DNA of 64,000 bases, from contig NZ_AUJP01000011.1 of the NCBI RefSeq assembly GCF_000424285.1, forward strand, positions 1 to 64,000, read 5' to 3'. This stretch comes from Butyrivibrio sp. MB2005 (GTDB lineage Bacteria > Bacillota > Clostridia > Lachnospirales > Lachnospiraceae). A model generated the notes under the pieces. That model saw nothing but the letters and a program-made list of their open reading frames with translations. It was not told the origin of the DNA and did not search any database. The translations under genes and the position numbers were made by a program. Positions 27,529 through 35,589 of this stretch are shown in pieces (position 1 is the first letter of the stretch; each line of letters opens with the position of its first letter).

Positions 27529-28956
27529 ATGCAGGATCAGACATTTCAGAACAGGCCAGTAACTATGAATGAGCACAACAATCTGTTACAGATTGAAGAG
27601 CATATGTATATTCTTGATGATGTTAAAAAACCTAATGTTTTCAGGAATATGTTCCCATATGATGAGGTACCAAAGATTCCTTTTAATGACAGAATCGTTC
27701 CCCATAATATGCCCAAGGATATCTGGATCACAGATACCACCTTTAGGGATGGACAGCAGTCCCGTGCGCCTTATAGCACTGAGCAGATTGTAAAAATCTA
27801 CGACATGATGCATGAGCTTGGCGGTCCTAACGGAATGATCAGAGCCAGTGAATTTTTCCTCTACAGCAAGAAGGACAGAGATGCGGTTTATAAGTGCATG
27901 GAGAGAGGCTATGAGTTCCCTGAGGTTACAAGCTGGATCCGTGCAAGTAAAGAAGACTTTAAGCTTGTAAAAGAGATTGGCATGAAGGAGACAGGTATCC
28001 TTGTAAGCTGTTCTGATTACCATATTTTCTTAAAGCTTAAGATGACAAGAAAGCAGGCTCTGGAGCATTATCTTAGCGTAATCAGAGACTGCCTTGAAGA
28101 GGGAATCGCCTGCAGATGCCACCTTGAGGATATTACAAGAGCCGATATTTACGGATTCGTAGTACCTTTCTGCGTTGAGCTTATGAAGCTTCGTGAGGAG
28201 TATGGACTTCCTATTAAGGTTCGTGCCTGCGACACCATGGGCTATGGCGTTAATTTTTCAGGTGCTGTTATTCCCAGAAGCGTACAGGGTATCATTTATG
28301 CCATAAATACCAATGCCGGTGTTCCCAGTGAGCTTATTGAGTGGCATGGACATAACGATTTCTATAAGGCTGTTACTAACTCAACCACTGCATGGCTCTA
28401 TGGCTGCTCAGGTGTAAATGCTTCACTTTTCGGAATCGGAGAGAGAACAGGAAATACACCTCTTGAAGCTATGATCTTTGAGTATGCTCAGCTTAAGGGC
28501 ACTCTTAATGGAATGAATACTCAGGTTATTACTGATCTTGCCCGTTATTATGAGAAGGAGCTTGGGTATCATATTCCGCCTCAGACACCTTTTGTAGGTA
28601 AGAATTTCAATGTTACAAGAGCAGGAATTCACGCTGACGGACTTCTTAAGAATGAGGAGATATACAATATTTTTGATACTGATAAATTCCTTGGAAGACC
28701 TCCGGTAAGTGCTGTTTCCAACACATCAGGTCTTGCAGGAATAGCACATTGGATCAACGTTCATTATCACCTTAAGGGTGATCAGGCTCTTGGAAAAGAT
28801 GCTCAGATCGTACAGCTCTTGAAGGAGTGGGTAGATGGCGAGTATGAAAACGGCCGTGTAACCGTTATGTATGATGAGGAGCTTACAAGCAAGATTGATG
28901 AGGTATCCAAACTTATCGGAATAGAGATTACAGACGGAGCCGTTAAAACGCTGTAA
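27529..28956 (+). CDS. Probable Re-citrate synthase (isopropylmalate/homocitrate synthase family)
   Basis: A 475-residue member of the HMGL-like TIM-barrel acyltransferases. The signature DTTFRDGQQSRAPY opens the barrel, HLEDITRADIYGF and the metal-binding WHGHNDFYKAVTN follow, and NASLFGIGERTGNTPLEA closes it. It lacks the LeuA allosteric domain at the C-terminus. Isopropylmalate, homocitrate and Re-citrate synthases share this fold. Re-citrate synthase (oxaloacetate plus acetyl-CoA) is favoured because isocitrate dehydrogenase is two genes downstream and no leu or lysine genes are present. The frame opens at ATG 27478, but ATG 27529 follows GGAGGG and the upstream part lies in the leader stem. 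It is likely controlled by the structured leader and perhaps the downstream GntR protein. Confidence 0.8.
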   Translation: MQDQTFQNRPVTMNEHNNLLQIEEHMYILDDVKKPNVFRNMFPYDEVPKIPFNDRIVPHNMPKDIWITDTTFRDGQQSRAPYSTEQIVKIYDMMHELGGPNGMIRASEFFLYSKKDRDAVYKCMERGYEFPEVTSWIRASKEDFKLVKEIGMKETGILVSCSDYHIFLKLKMTRKQALEHYLSVIRDCLEEGIACRCHLEDITRADIYGFVVPFCVELMKLREEYGLPIKVRACDTMGYGVNFSGAVIPRSVQGIIYAINTNAGVPSELIEWHGHNDFYKAVTNSTTAWLYGCSGVNASLFGIGERTGNTPLEAMIFEYAQLKGTLNGMNTQVITDLARYYEKELGYHIPPQTPFVGKNFNVTRAGIHADGLLKNEEIYNIFDTDKFLGRPPVSAVSNTSGLAGIAHWINVHYHLKGDQALGKDAQIVQLLKEWVDGEYENGRVTVMYDEELTSKIDEVSKLIGIEITDGAVKTL

Positions 28957-28966
28957 GAGAGGGCTT

Positions 28967-29650
28967 ATGAATAATAAAGATTTAAAGCAGGAAGTTACAG
29001 ATAAATATTCTTTGAGGGGCCGTGTTTTTAACAGAATACGAGATGATATACTGAATGGAAAATACTCTGACGGTGAGGAGCTTAAGGAAGTTGCCATAGG
29101 TAAGGAGCTTGGCGTAAGCAGAACTCCTGTAAGAGAAGCACTTCGTCAGCTTGAGCTTGAGGGCCTGGTGCAGATCATTCCCAACAAAGGTGCCTATGTT
29201 GTAGGTATAAGTATTGAGGATATTCACGATATTTATATGATAAGGTCCAAGCTTGAAGGGCTTTGCGCAAGATGGGCCTGCGATAATATAACTGACGAAC
29301 AGATGGAAGAGCTTGAAGAAATCGTGTATCTGGCAGATTTTCATGAGAGTAAGGGACATCAGGAGCAGCTCGCCGAGCTTGATAACCGTTTCCATACAAT
29401 ACTCTATGAATCCTGCAATTCCAAAATGCTGGAGCATCTTTTGAAGGATTATCATCAGTATGTCTGGAGGATCAGGCAAAAGACCTTGTCGGGAAGTCGC
29501 GGCAAAGACTGCAATAATGAACACAGAGCAATAATGGAAGCTATCAGGGATAAGAACCCCGATAAGGCTGAGGAATTTGCCAATAGGCATATGCGCAGTG
29601 CTTATGATAATATGGTAAAGAATGGTTTACTTAACTACAAAAACAATTGA
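28967..29650 (+). CDS. GntR-family (FadR/FCD-type) transcriptional regulator
   Basis: Regulator of 227 residues. The N-terminal winged helix (about 15-85) carries GKELGVSRTPVREALRQLELEGLV, the standard GntR recognition motif. The C-terminal FCD effector domain (about 95-220) is all-helical and keeps metal/ligand-type residues (DNRFHTILYE, EHRAIMEAI, ANRHMRSA). FCD regulators usually sense carboxylic acids such as citrate, lactate or glutamate precursors. It sits 10 bases after the citrate synthase gene and 15 bases before icd, so control of this operon by a tricarboxylic-acid intermediate is a reasonable inference. ATG 28967 follows AGAGAGGG. Confidence 0.9.
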   Translation: MNNKDLKQEVTDKYSLRGRVFNRIRDDILNGKYSDGEELKEVAIGKELGVSRTPVREALRQLELEGLVQIIPNKGAYVVGISIEDIHDIYMIRSKLEGLCARWACDNITDEQMEELEEIVYLADFHESKGHQEQLAELDNRFHTILYESCNSKMLEHLLKDYHQYVWRIRQKTLSGSRGKDCNNEHRAIMEAIRDKNPDKAEEFANRHMRSAYDNMVKNGLLNYKNN

Positions 29651-29665
29651 CCGGGAGGAGTAGAA

Positions 29666-30871
29666 ATGGCAAAAGTACAGATGACAACACCCATCGTAGA
29701 GATGGACGGCGATGAGATGACCAGAATTCTCTGGAAGATGATCAAGGAAGAGCTGATTGAACCCTTTATCGAGCTTAAGAGTGAATACTATGATCTCGGT
29801 CTTAAATATCGTGATGAGACTGACGATCAGGTTACAATTGACAGTGCCAATGCCACAAAAAAATATGGCGTAGCTGTTAAATGCGCTACCATTACACCCA
29901 ACGCTGCACGTGTTGAGGAGTACGACCTTAAGAAGATGTGGAAGAGTCCCAACGGAACAATCCGTGCAATGCTGGACGGTACTGTTTTCCGTGCACCTAT
30001 CCTTGTAAAGGGAATAGAGCCTAATGTAAAGACCTGGGAGAAGCCCATTACTCTTGCACGTCACGCATACGGTGATGTTTATAAGAATGTTGAGATAGCT
30101 GTTCCCGGAGCAGGTAAAGCTGAGCTTGTTTTCACAGGTGCTGACGGAACAGAGATCAGACAGACAATTCAGGAATTTGACGGCCCCGGAATCATTCAGG
30201 GAATGCACAACAAGGATGATTCAATAAAGAGCTTTGCAAAGGCATGCTTTGAATATGCCCTTTCAACCAAGCAGGATCTCTGGTTTGCAACAAAGGATAC
30301 TATCAGTAAGACCTATGATGCCAGATTCAGAGAGATTTTCGATGAGACCTTTGCCAAGAATTATAAGAACAGATTTGATGAGGCAGGAATCGAGTATTTC
30401 TATACTCTGATCGATGATGCTGTTGCTCGTGTAATGAAGTCCAAGGGCGGCTTTATCTGGGCCTGCAAGAACTACGACGGCGATGTTATGAGCGATATGG
30501 TTTCATCTGCCTGCGGAAGTCTTGCAATGATGACCTCAGTTCTTGTTTCACCCGATGGAATCTACGAGTATGAGGCAGCTCACGGAACTGTTCAGAGACA
30601 CTATTACAAGTATCTCAAGGGTGAGGAGACATCCACCAACCCTGTAGCAACTATTTTTGCATGGACAGGCGCTATGAGAAAAAGAGGAGAACTTGATGGA
30701 ATTCAGGGGCTTATCGACTGGGCTGACAAGATGGAAAAGGCCACACTTTCCACTATTGAAAGCGGTCAGATGACAGGAGACCTTCTCCTTATTACCTCTA
30801 ATCCAAATGCAAAAAAACTTAATTCCGAGAACTTTATCAAAGCTATCAGAAATACTTACGAATCAATGTAA
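29666..30871 (+). CDS. icd: NADP-dependent isocitrate dehydrogenase
   Basis: Oxidatively decarboxylates isocitrate to 2-oxoglutarate. 401 residues, of the eukaryote-like class II type (homodimer) and not the E. coli type. Signatures are [30 protein letters not shown], the dimer and metal residues in [32 protein letters not shown], and [13 protein letters not shown]. The NADP-binding region follows EAAHGTV. ATG 29666 follows GGGAGGAG. With the upstream citrate synthase it makes an oxidative branch toward glutamate; aconitase must be encoded elsewhere. A hairpin follows 45 bases downstream. Confidence 0.96.
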   Translation: MAKVQMTTPIVEMDGDEMTRILWKMIKEELIEPFIELKSEYYDLGLKYRDETDDQVTIDSANATKKYGVAVKCATITPNAARVEEYDLKKMWKSPNGTIRAMLDGTVFRAPILVKGIEPNVKTWEKPITLARHAYGDVYKNVEIAVPGAGKAELVFTGADGTEIRQTIQEFDGPGIIQGMHNKDDSIKSFAKACFEYALSTKQDLWFATKDTISKTYDARFREIFDETFAKNYKNRFDEAGIEYFYTLIDDAVARVMKSKGGFIWACKNYDGDVMSDMVSSACGSLAMMTSVLVSPDGIYEYEAAHGTVQRHYYKYLKGEETSTNPVATIFAWTGAMRKRGELDGIQGLIDWADKMEKATLSTIESGQMTGDLLLITSNPNAKKLNSENFIKAIRNTYESM

Positions 30872-30915
30872 ATAAGCTTTGACAATGCTCCAATAATTTA
30901 ATAAGGTATGATAGT

Positions 30916-30953
30916 AAACACGCATAAGCTGAGGGGAAAAATGCGTGTTTATT
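30916..30953 (+). terminator. Hairpin after icd, probable terminator
   Basis: AAACACGCAT (about 30917-30926) pairs with ATGCGTGTTT (30941-30950), 14-base loop, followed by ATTTAT. The T run is weak, so termination may be partial or the hairpin may be in the leader of the DHH gene. TTGACA at 30879 has no well-spaced -10. Confidence 0.5.
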
Positions 30954-30992
30954 TATGCCCTATAGACAGTTTTAATAGAGTGGAGAAATACA

Positions 30993-32504
30993 ATGGCTTT
31001 TTGTCTTAAAGATCTGTTGGAGTTCGATGACATTGTAATCCAATGTCACGACAATCCTGACGCTGATGCCCTCGCCAGCGGCTATGCCCTTAAGTGGTAT
31101 CTGAAAAAACATGGAAAAGATGCAAGATTCATATATGGTGGAAGATCTCCCATAAGTAAGAGCAATCTTGTTCTCATGAAAGAAAATCTTGGTATTCCCG
31201 TAGAATATGTAAATGAGCTTAAACCTCCGCAGCTGCTTGTAACAGTAGACTGCCAGTATGGTGAGAGTAATGTTAAGCATTTTGATGCTGAGAATATAGC
31301 GACTATTGATCATCATCAGATATCCGGTACGCTTCCGGAAATGGCTGCCCTTAGGAGTAATTACGGCTCCTGCTCAACAGTAATCTATGAGCTTATGCAG
31401 CTGGAAGACATAGATATCAATGAAGATGTGAATATCGCAACAGCGCTTTACTACGGTCTTATGACCGATACCAGCGGATTTGAAGAGATATCTCACCCTT
31501 CTGACAGGGACCTTAGAGATTATGCCAGACCCCGTATGGCTGACATAGTTCTTTTCAAAAATTCCAATTTGTCCAAGGACGAGCTGGTTATAGCGGGCGA
31601 TGCTCTAAAGCATGCCTATTATGACGAGAAGAGGCTTTATGCCATCGTTGAGTCCAAGCCCTGTGATCCCAATATCCTTGGTATCATCAGCGACATGACT
31701 CTTGAAGTAGACAGTATAGATGCATGTCTTGTTTACAGTGTTATGCCCTTTGGCGTGAAGATATCCGTAAGAAGCTGTGTCAGAGAGATTAAGGCCAGCG
31801 AGCTTGCGGCATTTCTTGCGTCCGGATATGGCGGCGGTGGTGGTCATCTAATTAAGGCAGGAGGACTTCTTAAAAAGGACCTTCTTGAAAAAGCCGGTAT
31901 AAGCTATGACAATGCTTCCATCAGGAGCTTCCTTGACGACAGGCTTAAAGATTATTTTGAGAATTCTGAGATTATCTTTGCAGGTGAGAAAGTTGAAGAT
32001 ATTTCTGAGTATGAGCACTATATCAAGAAGGAACTGTCTCTTGGTTTTGTTCGTGCTGTAGATCTTGCTGCGCCCGGAACCAAGATTATGATCCGTACTT
32101 TGGAAGGCGATATAGATACTATTGTTGAAGAGGATATTTTTATAATAATCGGTATTGATGGAGAGGTTTATCCCATAAGGAAAAAGAGATTTGACGAAAA
32201 CTACACTCTTTCGGATGACGAGTATGTCTATCCGGGAGAATATGCTCCTTCAGTTATGAATCATGTTAGCGGTGAGAGAGTAAAGATTCTGCCTTTTGCA
32301 AGAAGCTGTGTATCAAGGGGCGGATGCGGCATTTATGCCAAAAAGCTGGACCACAGGGTAAAGGTATTTACTAAGTGGGATCCGGAAAAATACTATCTCG
32401 GTACAGAGGGTGATTATCTGGTTGTAAGAGCAGATGACCACTCCGATATGTATGTCATCGCAGAAGAAGTATTTAAGAAAACATATATCAAGGAGCAGGC
32501 ATAA
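30993..32504 (+). CDS. DHH-family phosphoesterase with extra C-terminal domain
   Basis: Cytoplasmic phosphoesterase of 503 residues. The catalytic DHH domain shows HDNPDADALASG (His19, Asp23, Asp25), VTVDCQYG (Asp86), IDHHQISG (Asp106-His108) and GLMTDTSGF. The DHHA1 domain has the Gly-rich nucleotide loop GYGGGGGHLIKAGG (about 278-291). This set is typical of nanoRNases and cyclic-dinucleotide or pAp phosphatases. About 170 further residues (from about 330) form an additional domain with YPIRKKRF, PGEYAP and EGDYLVVR that I cannot name. Its stop codon overlaps the start of the TIR gene by one base, so the two are translationally coupled. The substrate is unknown: short RNA, cyclic di-AMP or another signal nucleotide are all possible. 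Confidence 0.85.
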   Translation: MAFCLKDLLEFDDIVIQCHDNPDADALASGYALKWYLKKHGKDARFIYGGRSPISKSNLVLMKENLGIPVEYVNELKPPQLLVTVDCQYGESNVKHFDAENIATIDHHQISGTLPEMAALRSNYGSCSTVIYELMQLEDIDINEDVNIATALYYGLMTDTSGFEEISHPSDRDLRDYARPRMADIVLFKNSNLSKDELVIAGDALKHAYYDEKRLYAIVESKPCDPNILGIISDMTLEVDSIDACLVYSVMPFGVKISVRSCVREIKASELAAFLASGYGGGGGHLIKAGGLLKKDLLEKAGISYDNASIRSFLDDRLKDYFENSEIIFAGEKVEDISEYEHYIKKELSLGFVRAVDLAAPGTKIMIRTLEGDIDTIVEEDIFIIIGIDGEVYPIRKKRFDENYTLSDDEYVYPGEYAPSVMNHVSGERVKILPFARSCVSRGGCGIYAKKLDHRVKVFTKWDPEKYYLGTEGDYLVVRADDHSDMYVIAEEVFKKTYIKEQA

Positions 32505-35500
32505 TGAGATACGCTGCATTTATCAGCTACAGACACACACCCGGTGACATGGAGATTGCGAAAAAAGTTCACACCGGGCTTGAAACATATAAGATTCCCA
32601 AGGGAGTAAGACAAAAGACAGGCAAAAATAAAATAGGACGAGTTTTCAGGGATCAGGAAGAACTGCCTATCGGAAGCGACCTGGATGATAATATTTCTCA
32701 GGCGCTTCGCGAATCAGAATTCCTGATCGTTATCTGTTCACCCAGAACTCCTGAATCTTACTGGGTTTGCAAGGAGATCGAGACCTTTATAAAAATGCAT
32801 GGCAGGAATCATATTCTGGCTGTACTCGTTGAGGGAGAACCCTCAGACAGCTTCCCTGCACAGCTCCTTGTTGATGAGAACGGAGAGTCCGTTGAGCCTC
32901 TTGCGGCTGATGTAAGAGGAACAACTCAGAAGGAGATAAACAAAAAGTTCAAGACAGAGATACTTCGTCTTGCTGCCCCTATCATCGGATGTACCTATGA
33001 TGAGCTTAAACAGCGTGACAGAGAGCGAAGAATAAAGAGAATGTCCAGTATCTTCGGACTTGCTGCATCAGGACTTACCCTTGCCGGAACTGCTTTTGGT
33101 ATCTATAACGCCAATGTGGCTGAGCAGATGAAACAGCTGGCGGATGAAAAATCAAGACTGGCAGAGGAGATATCCATACAATACGATGGAAAGCTGGAAA
33201 ATCAGTCCAGATTCTATGCAGAAGAAGCCCTTACTCTTCTTGATCAGGGAGCCCGTGAGGATGCCGCTCTGGTGGCAATCGAGGGACTTCCTTCAGAAGA
33301 TAATGAAAGACCGTATGTGGCAGATGCAGAGTATGCTTTATCAAAGGTATTATATGCTTACAGTAATTCAAATGATTTTACTGTGGACAGAGTGCTTACA
33401 CATGAGCTTCCTGTCAAATATATGAAGAGAATAGATGATTCATCAAAGCTTGTGACAATTGATGAAGGAAGCAGGGTCTATGTATGGGATGCACAGGACT
33501 GGTCCCTTATGACTCAGATTGAGCCTGCCATAGATGATTTCAATTACTATGAGGATATCAAATACGCTGACGCCGACAGTACGGGCTTATTTGTGGCTGC
33601 TGAGCACAATGTCACTAAATATGATTTTGACGGCAATAAGTTATATGAGCTAAAGACTGATGACGTTATCGTACAGTGTGAAGTCTGCGCTGAACAAGGT
33701 AAGCTGATTCTTGTGGGACTTAGGTCCATTAGCATCATTGATACCAATGATGGCTCTGAGATAGCATATTTTAACAATGATACAGGTGCTTACTTCAGAT
33801 CGGAAGGTAAATACATAGAGGAATATAATAAGTTCTATGTGTGTGGAGACAATAGCGATACAGACGGAGCCTGCGTTGCGATAGTTGATTTAAATGACAA
33901 TACCTACAGAAGTGTTGAGGTCTCAGATGGAATTTATCTTGATTTTACAGTTACACAAAACGGCAGTATAGTCACACTTTATGGCAATAAAGATATGATC
34001 AGTGAGGGAGTCACACAGCTTACTGTGGAACTCTTTAACTCTGATTATGAAAAGGTTTGGTCAAAACAGCTTGATGCCAACTACAAGAACCTTTTGACCT
34101 ATTATGCAAATATCAGATCCAATACATATACAGAAAACGGCGTAACAAACAGTTATGTTTTAGTCACATCTGCTACATATGCTTTTGCTATTGATGAGAA
34201 TACAGGTGACATTATTAAGACCTTTAATCTTCCTGGAGATGCCACAATGGTTGCAATGACCGTTGATTCTCCCTATGGAAGGGTTGGATACAGACAGGGT
34301 AATATCGATTTTGTTGACTTTGTAGAAGGTCGAATCTATTCAGAATTTGAGATTCCAACCAATTTTGCCATTAAAGAAGCCTCACTTTTTAAGGATAAGA
34401 TAATACTTAGTTCTTATTCAGCTGAGGAGTTATATGTTCTTACGTGGCATGACGCACCTGATCTGGAAGATTTTGTTACCTTTGAAGGAAAAGAAACACC
34501 AAGCATGACATCGCCGGATGGTTTATATTTTGCAACTACCGATTATGGCGAATATACCAATGTTAACTTCTATGATAAGGATGGAAAAGAAATCTATTCC
34601 TTTGATGAGGGAGAGTTTATCTATAGTGTCCATCTATTTAATGATAAGGCTATTTTGCAGGATAAGCGCAGCTTTTGGATAATCAATCCCTATGAAGGTA
34701 CCTGTGAAGAGATCACCCTTGAAGAGCTGGGCATTGATATGTATACATATGACATGACACTTTCAAAGGACGGTACAGGAGCTGCTTTATGGAATGCCAG
34801 GGATCTTGCTGCTGTTGACCTTGATACCAAAAAGGTAATGATAGAGGCATCTACCGAATCAACTATCGGTAAAGTGATTATGGATTCCGCCCATAAGAAA
34901 CTCTATGTATCTGAGGGTAAAGATGTTCTTTACGAGATTGACATTGAAGGCAAGACCACAAAGGAATTTAAGGACGAGAATCTGAGCACGGTAGCTAACA
35001 GCTACACCAAAGATTTCATTGCACTTAGTCCGGATGATAAGCATATCGCTATCTGCTGTAAGGATGGATATGTAAGGCTTGTAAGTACTGAAAACTATGA
35101 GACCGAGGCAAAGATTCCGCTTCAGTCATATCTTAGCGCATTTATCGGATTTACAGATGACGGCACTCATATAATCATGCAGGGAGATGATTATAAGATC
35201 CGTATCTGGGACATAGAAAATGAATGCACTGCGTCGTCTATTGACACTTCAGCAACAGTACGACAGATCATCTGTGATGAAGAGGATGGCCTTATGGCAT
35301 TGTCAGTTGGTTACGGCACAATGCTTTATGAAACAAAAGGGTATGGATGTGTTGGATTTGCTCAGGAGGGTATGTTTTATTTAAAGAGCAACAATTCAAT
35401 TCTTGTAAGCAGTGATCAGACAGAGGTTAAGAGGACTTATTATAAGAACTACAAGCAGCTTGTGGAAGAGGCCAAAAGACAGTTCCCCGGAGCTGAGCTC

Positions 35501-35536
35501 ACTGAAGAAAAGAAGGCAAAATACAATATAAATTAA
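32504..35536 (+). CDS. TIR domain - transmembrane - beta-propeller receptor-like protein
   Basis: Large protein of 1010 residues. Residues 1-165 are a TIR domain: AAFISYRHTPGD at the first strand, RVFRDQEELPIGSDL, and WVCKEIETF, whose Trp87 and Glu91 match the spacing of the catalytic W-x-x-x-E of NAD-cleaving TIR domains such as SARM1. A basic patch (RDRERRIKRM) precedes a transmembrane helix (about 182-202), then a short coiled coil (about 203-235). The remaining 770 residues are WD40-like beta-propeller repeats (SRVYVWDAQDWSLM, HIAICCKDGYVRLVSTEN, YKIRIWDIENE). By the positive-inside rule the TIR part is cytoplasmic and the propeller outside. It is translated with the upstream DHH phosphoesterase (TAATG overlap). 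Confidence 0.85.
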   Translation: MRYAAFISYRHTPGDMEIAKKVHTGLETYKIPKGVRQKTGKNKIGRVFRDQEELPIGSDLDDNISQALRESEFLIVICSPRTPESYWVCKEIETFIKMHGRNHILAVLVEGEPSDSFPAQLLVDENGESVEPLAADVRGTTQKEINKKFKTEILRLAAPIIGCTYDELKQRDRERRIKRMSSIFGLAASGLTLAGTAFGIYNANVAEQMKQLADEKSRLAEEISIQYDGKLENQSRFYAEEALTLLDQGAREDAALVAIEGLPSEDNERPYVADAEYALSKVLYAYSNSNDFTVDRVLTHELPVKYMKRIDDSSKLVTIDEGSRVYVWDAQDWSLMTQIEPAIDDFNYYEDIKYADADSTGLFVAAEHNVTKYDFDGNKLYELKTDDVIVQCEVCAEQGKLILVGLRSISIIDTNDGSEIAYFNNDTGAYFRSEGKYIEEYNKFYVCGDNSDTDGACVAIVDLNDNTYRSVEVSDGIYLDFTVTQNGSIVTLYGNKDMISEGVTQLTVELFNSDYEKVWSKQLDANYKNLLTYYANIRSNTYTENGVTNSYVLVTSATYAFAIDENTGDIIKTFNLPGDATMVAMTVDSPYGRVGYRQGNIDFVDFVEGRIYSEFEIPTNFAIKEASLFKDKIILSSYSAEELYVLTWHDAPDLEDFVTFEGKETPSMTSPDGLYFATTDYGEYTNVNFYDKDGKEIYSFDEGEFIYSVHLFNDKAILQDKRSFWIINPYEGTCEEITLEELGIDMYTYDMTLSKDGTGAALWNARDLAAVDLDTKKVMIEASTESTIGKVIMDSAHKKLYVSEGKDVLYEIDIEGKTTKEFKDENLSTVANSYTKDFIALSPDDKHIAICCKDGYVRLVSTENYETEAKIPLQSYLSAFIGFTDDGTHIIMQGDDYKIRIWDIENECTASSIDTSATVRQIICDEEDGLMALSVGYGTMLYETKGYGCVGFAQEGMFYLKSNNSILVSSDQTEVKRTYYKNYKQLVEEAKRQFPGAELTEEKKAKYNIN

Positions 35537-35589
35537 TGGGAAAATGTATTAAAATGTGCTGAGAAGGTATTTTAGGAGGTATTTAGGGT

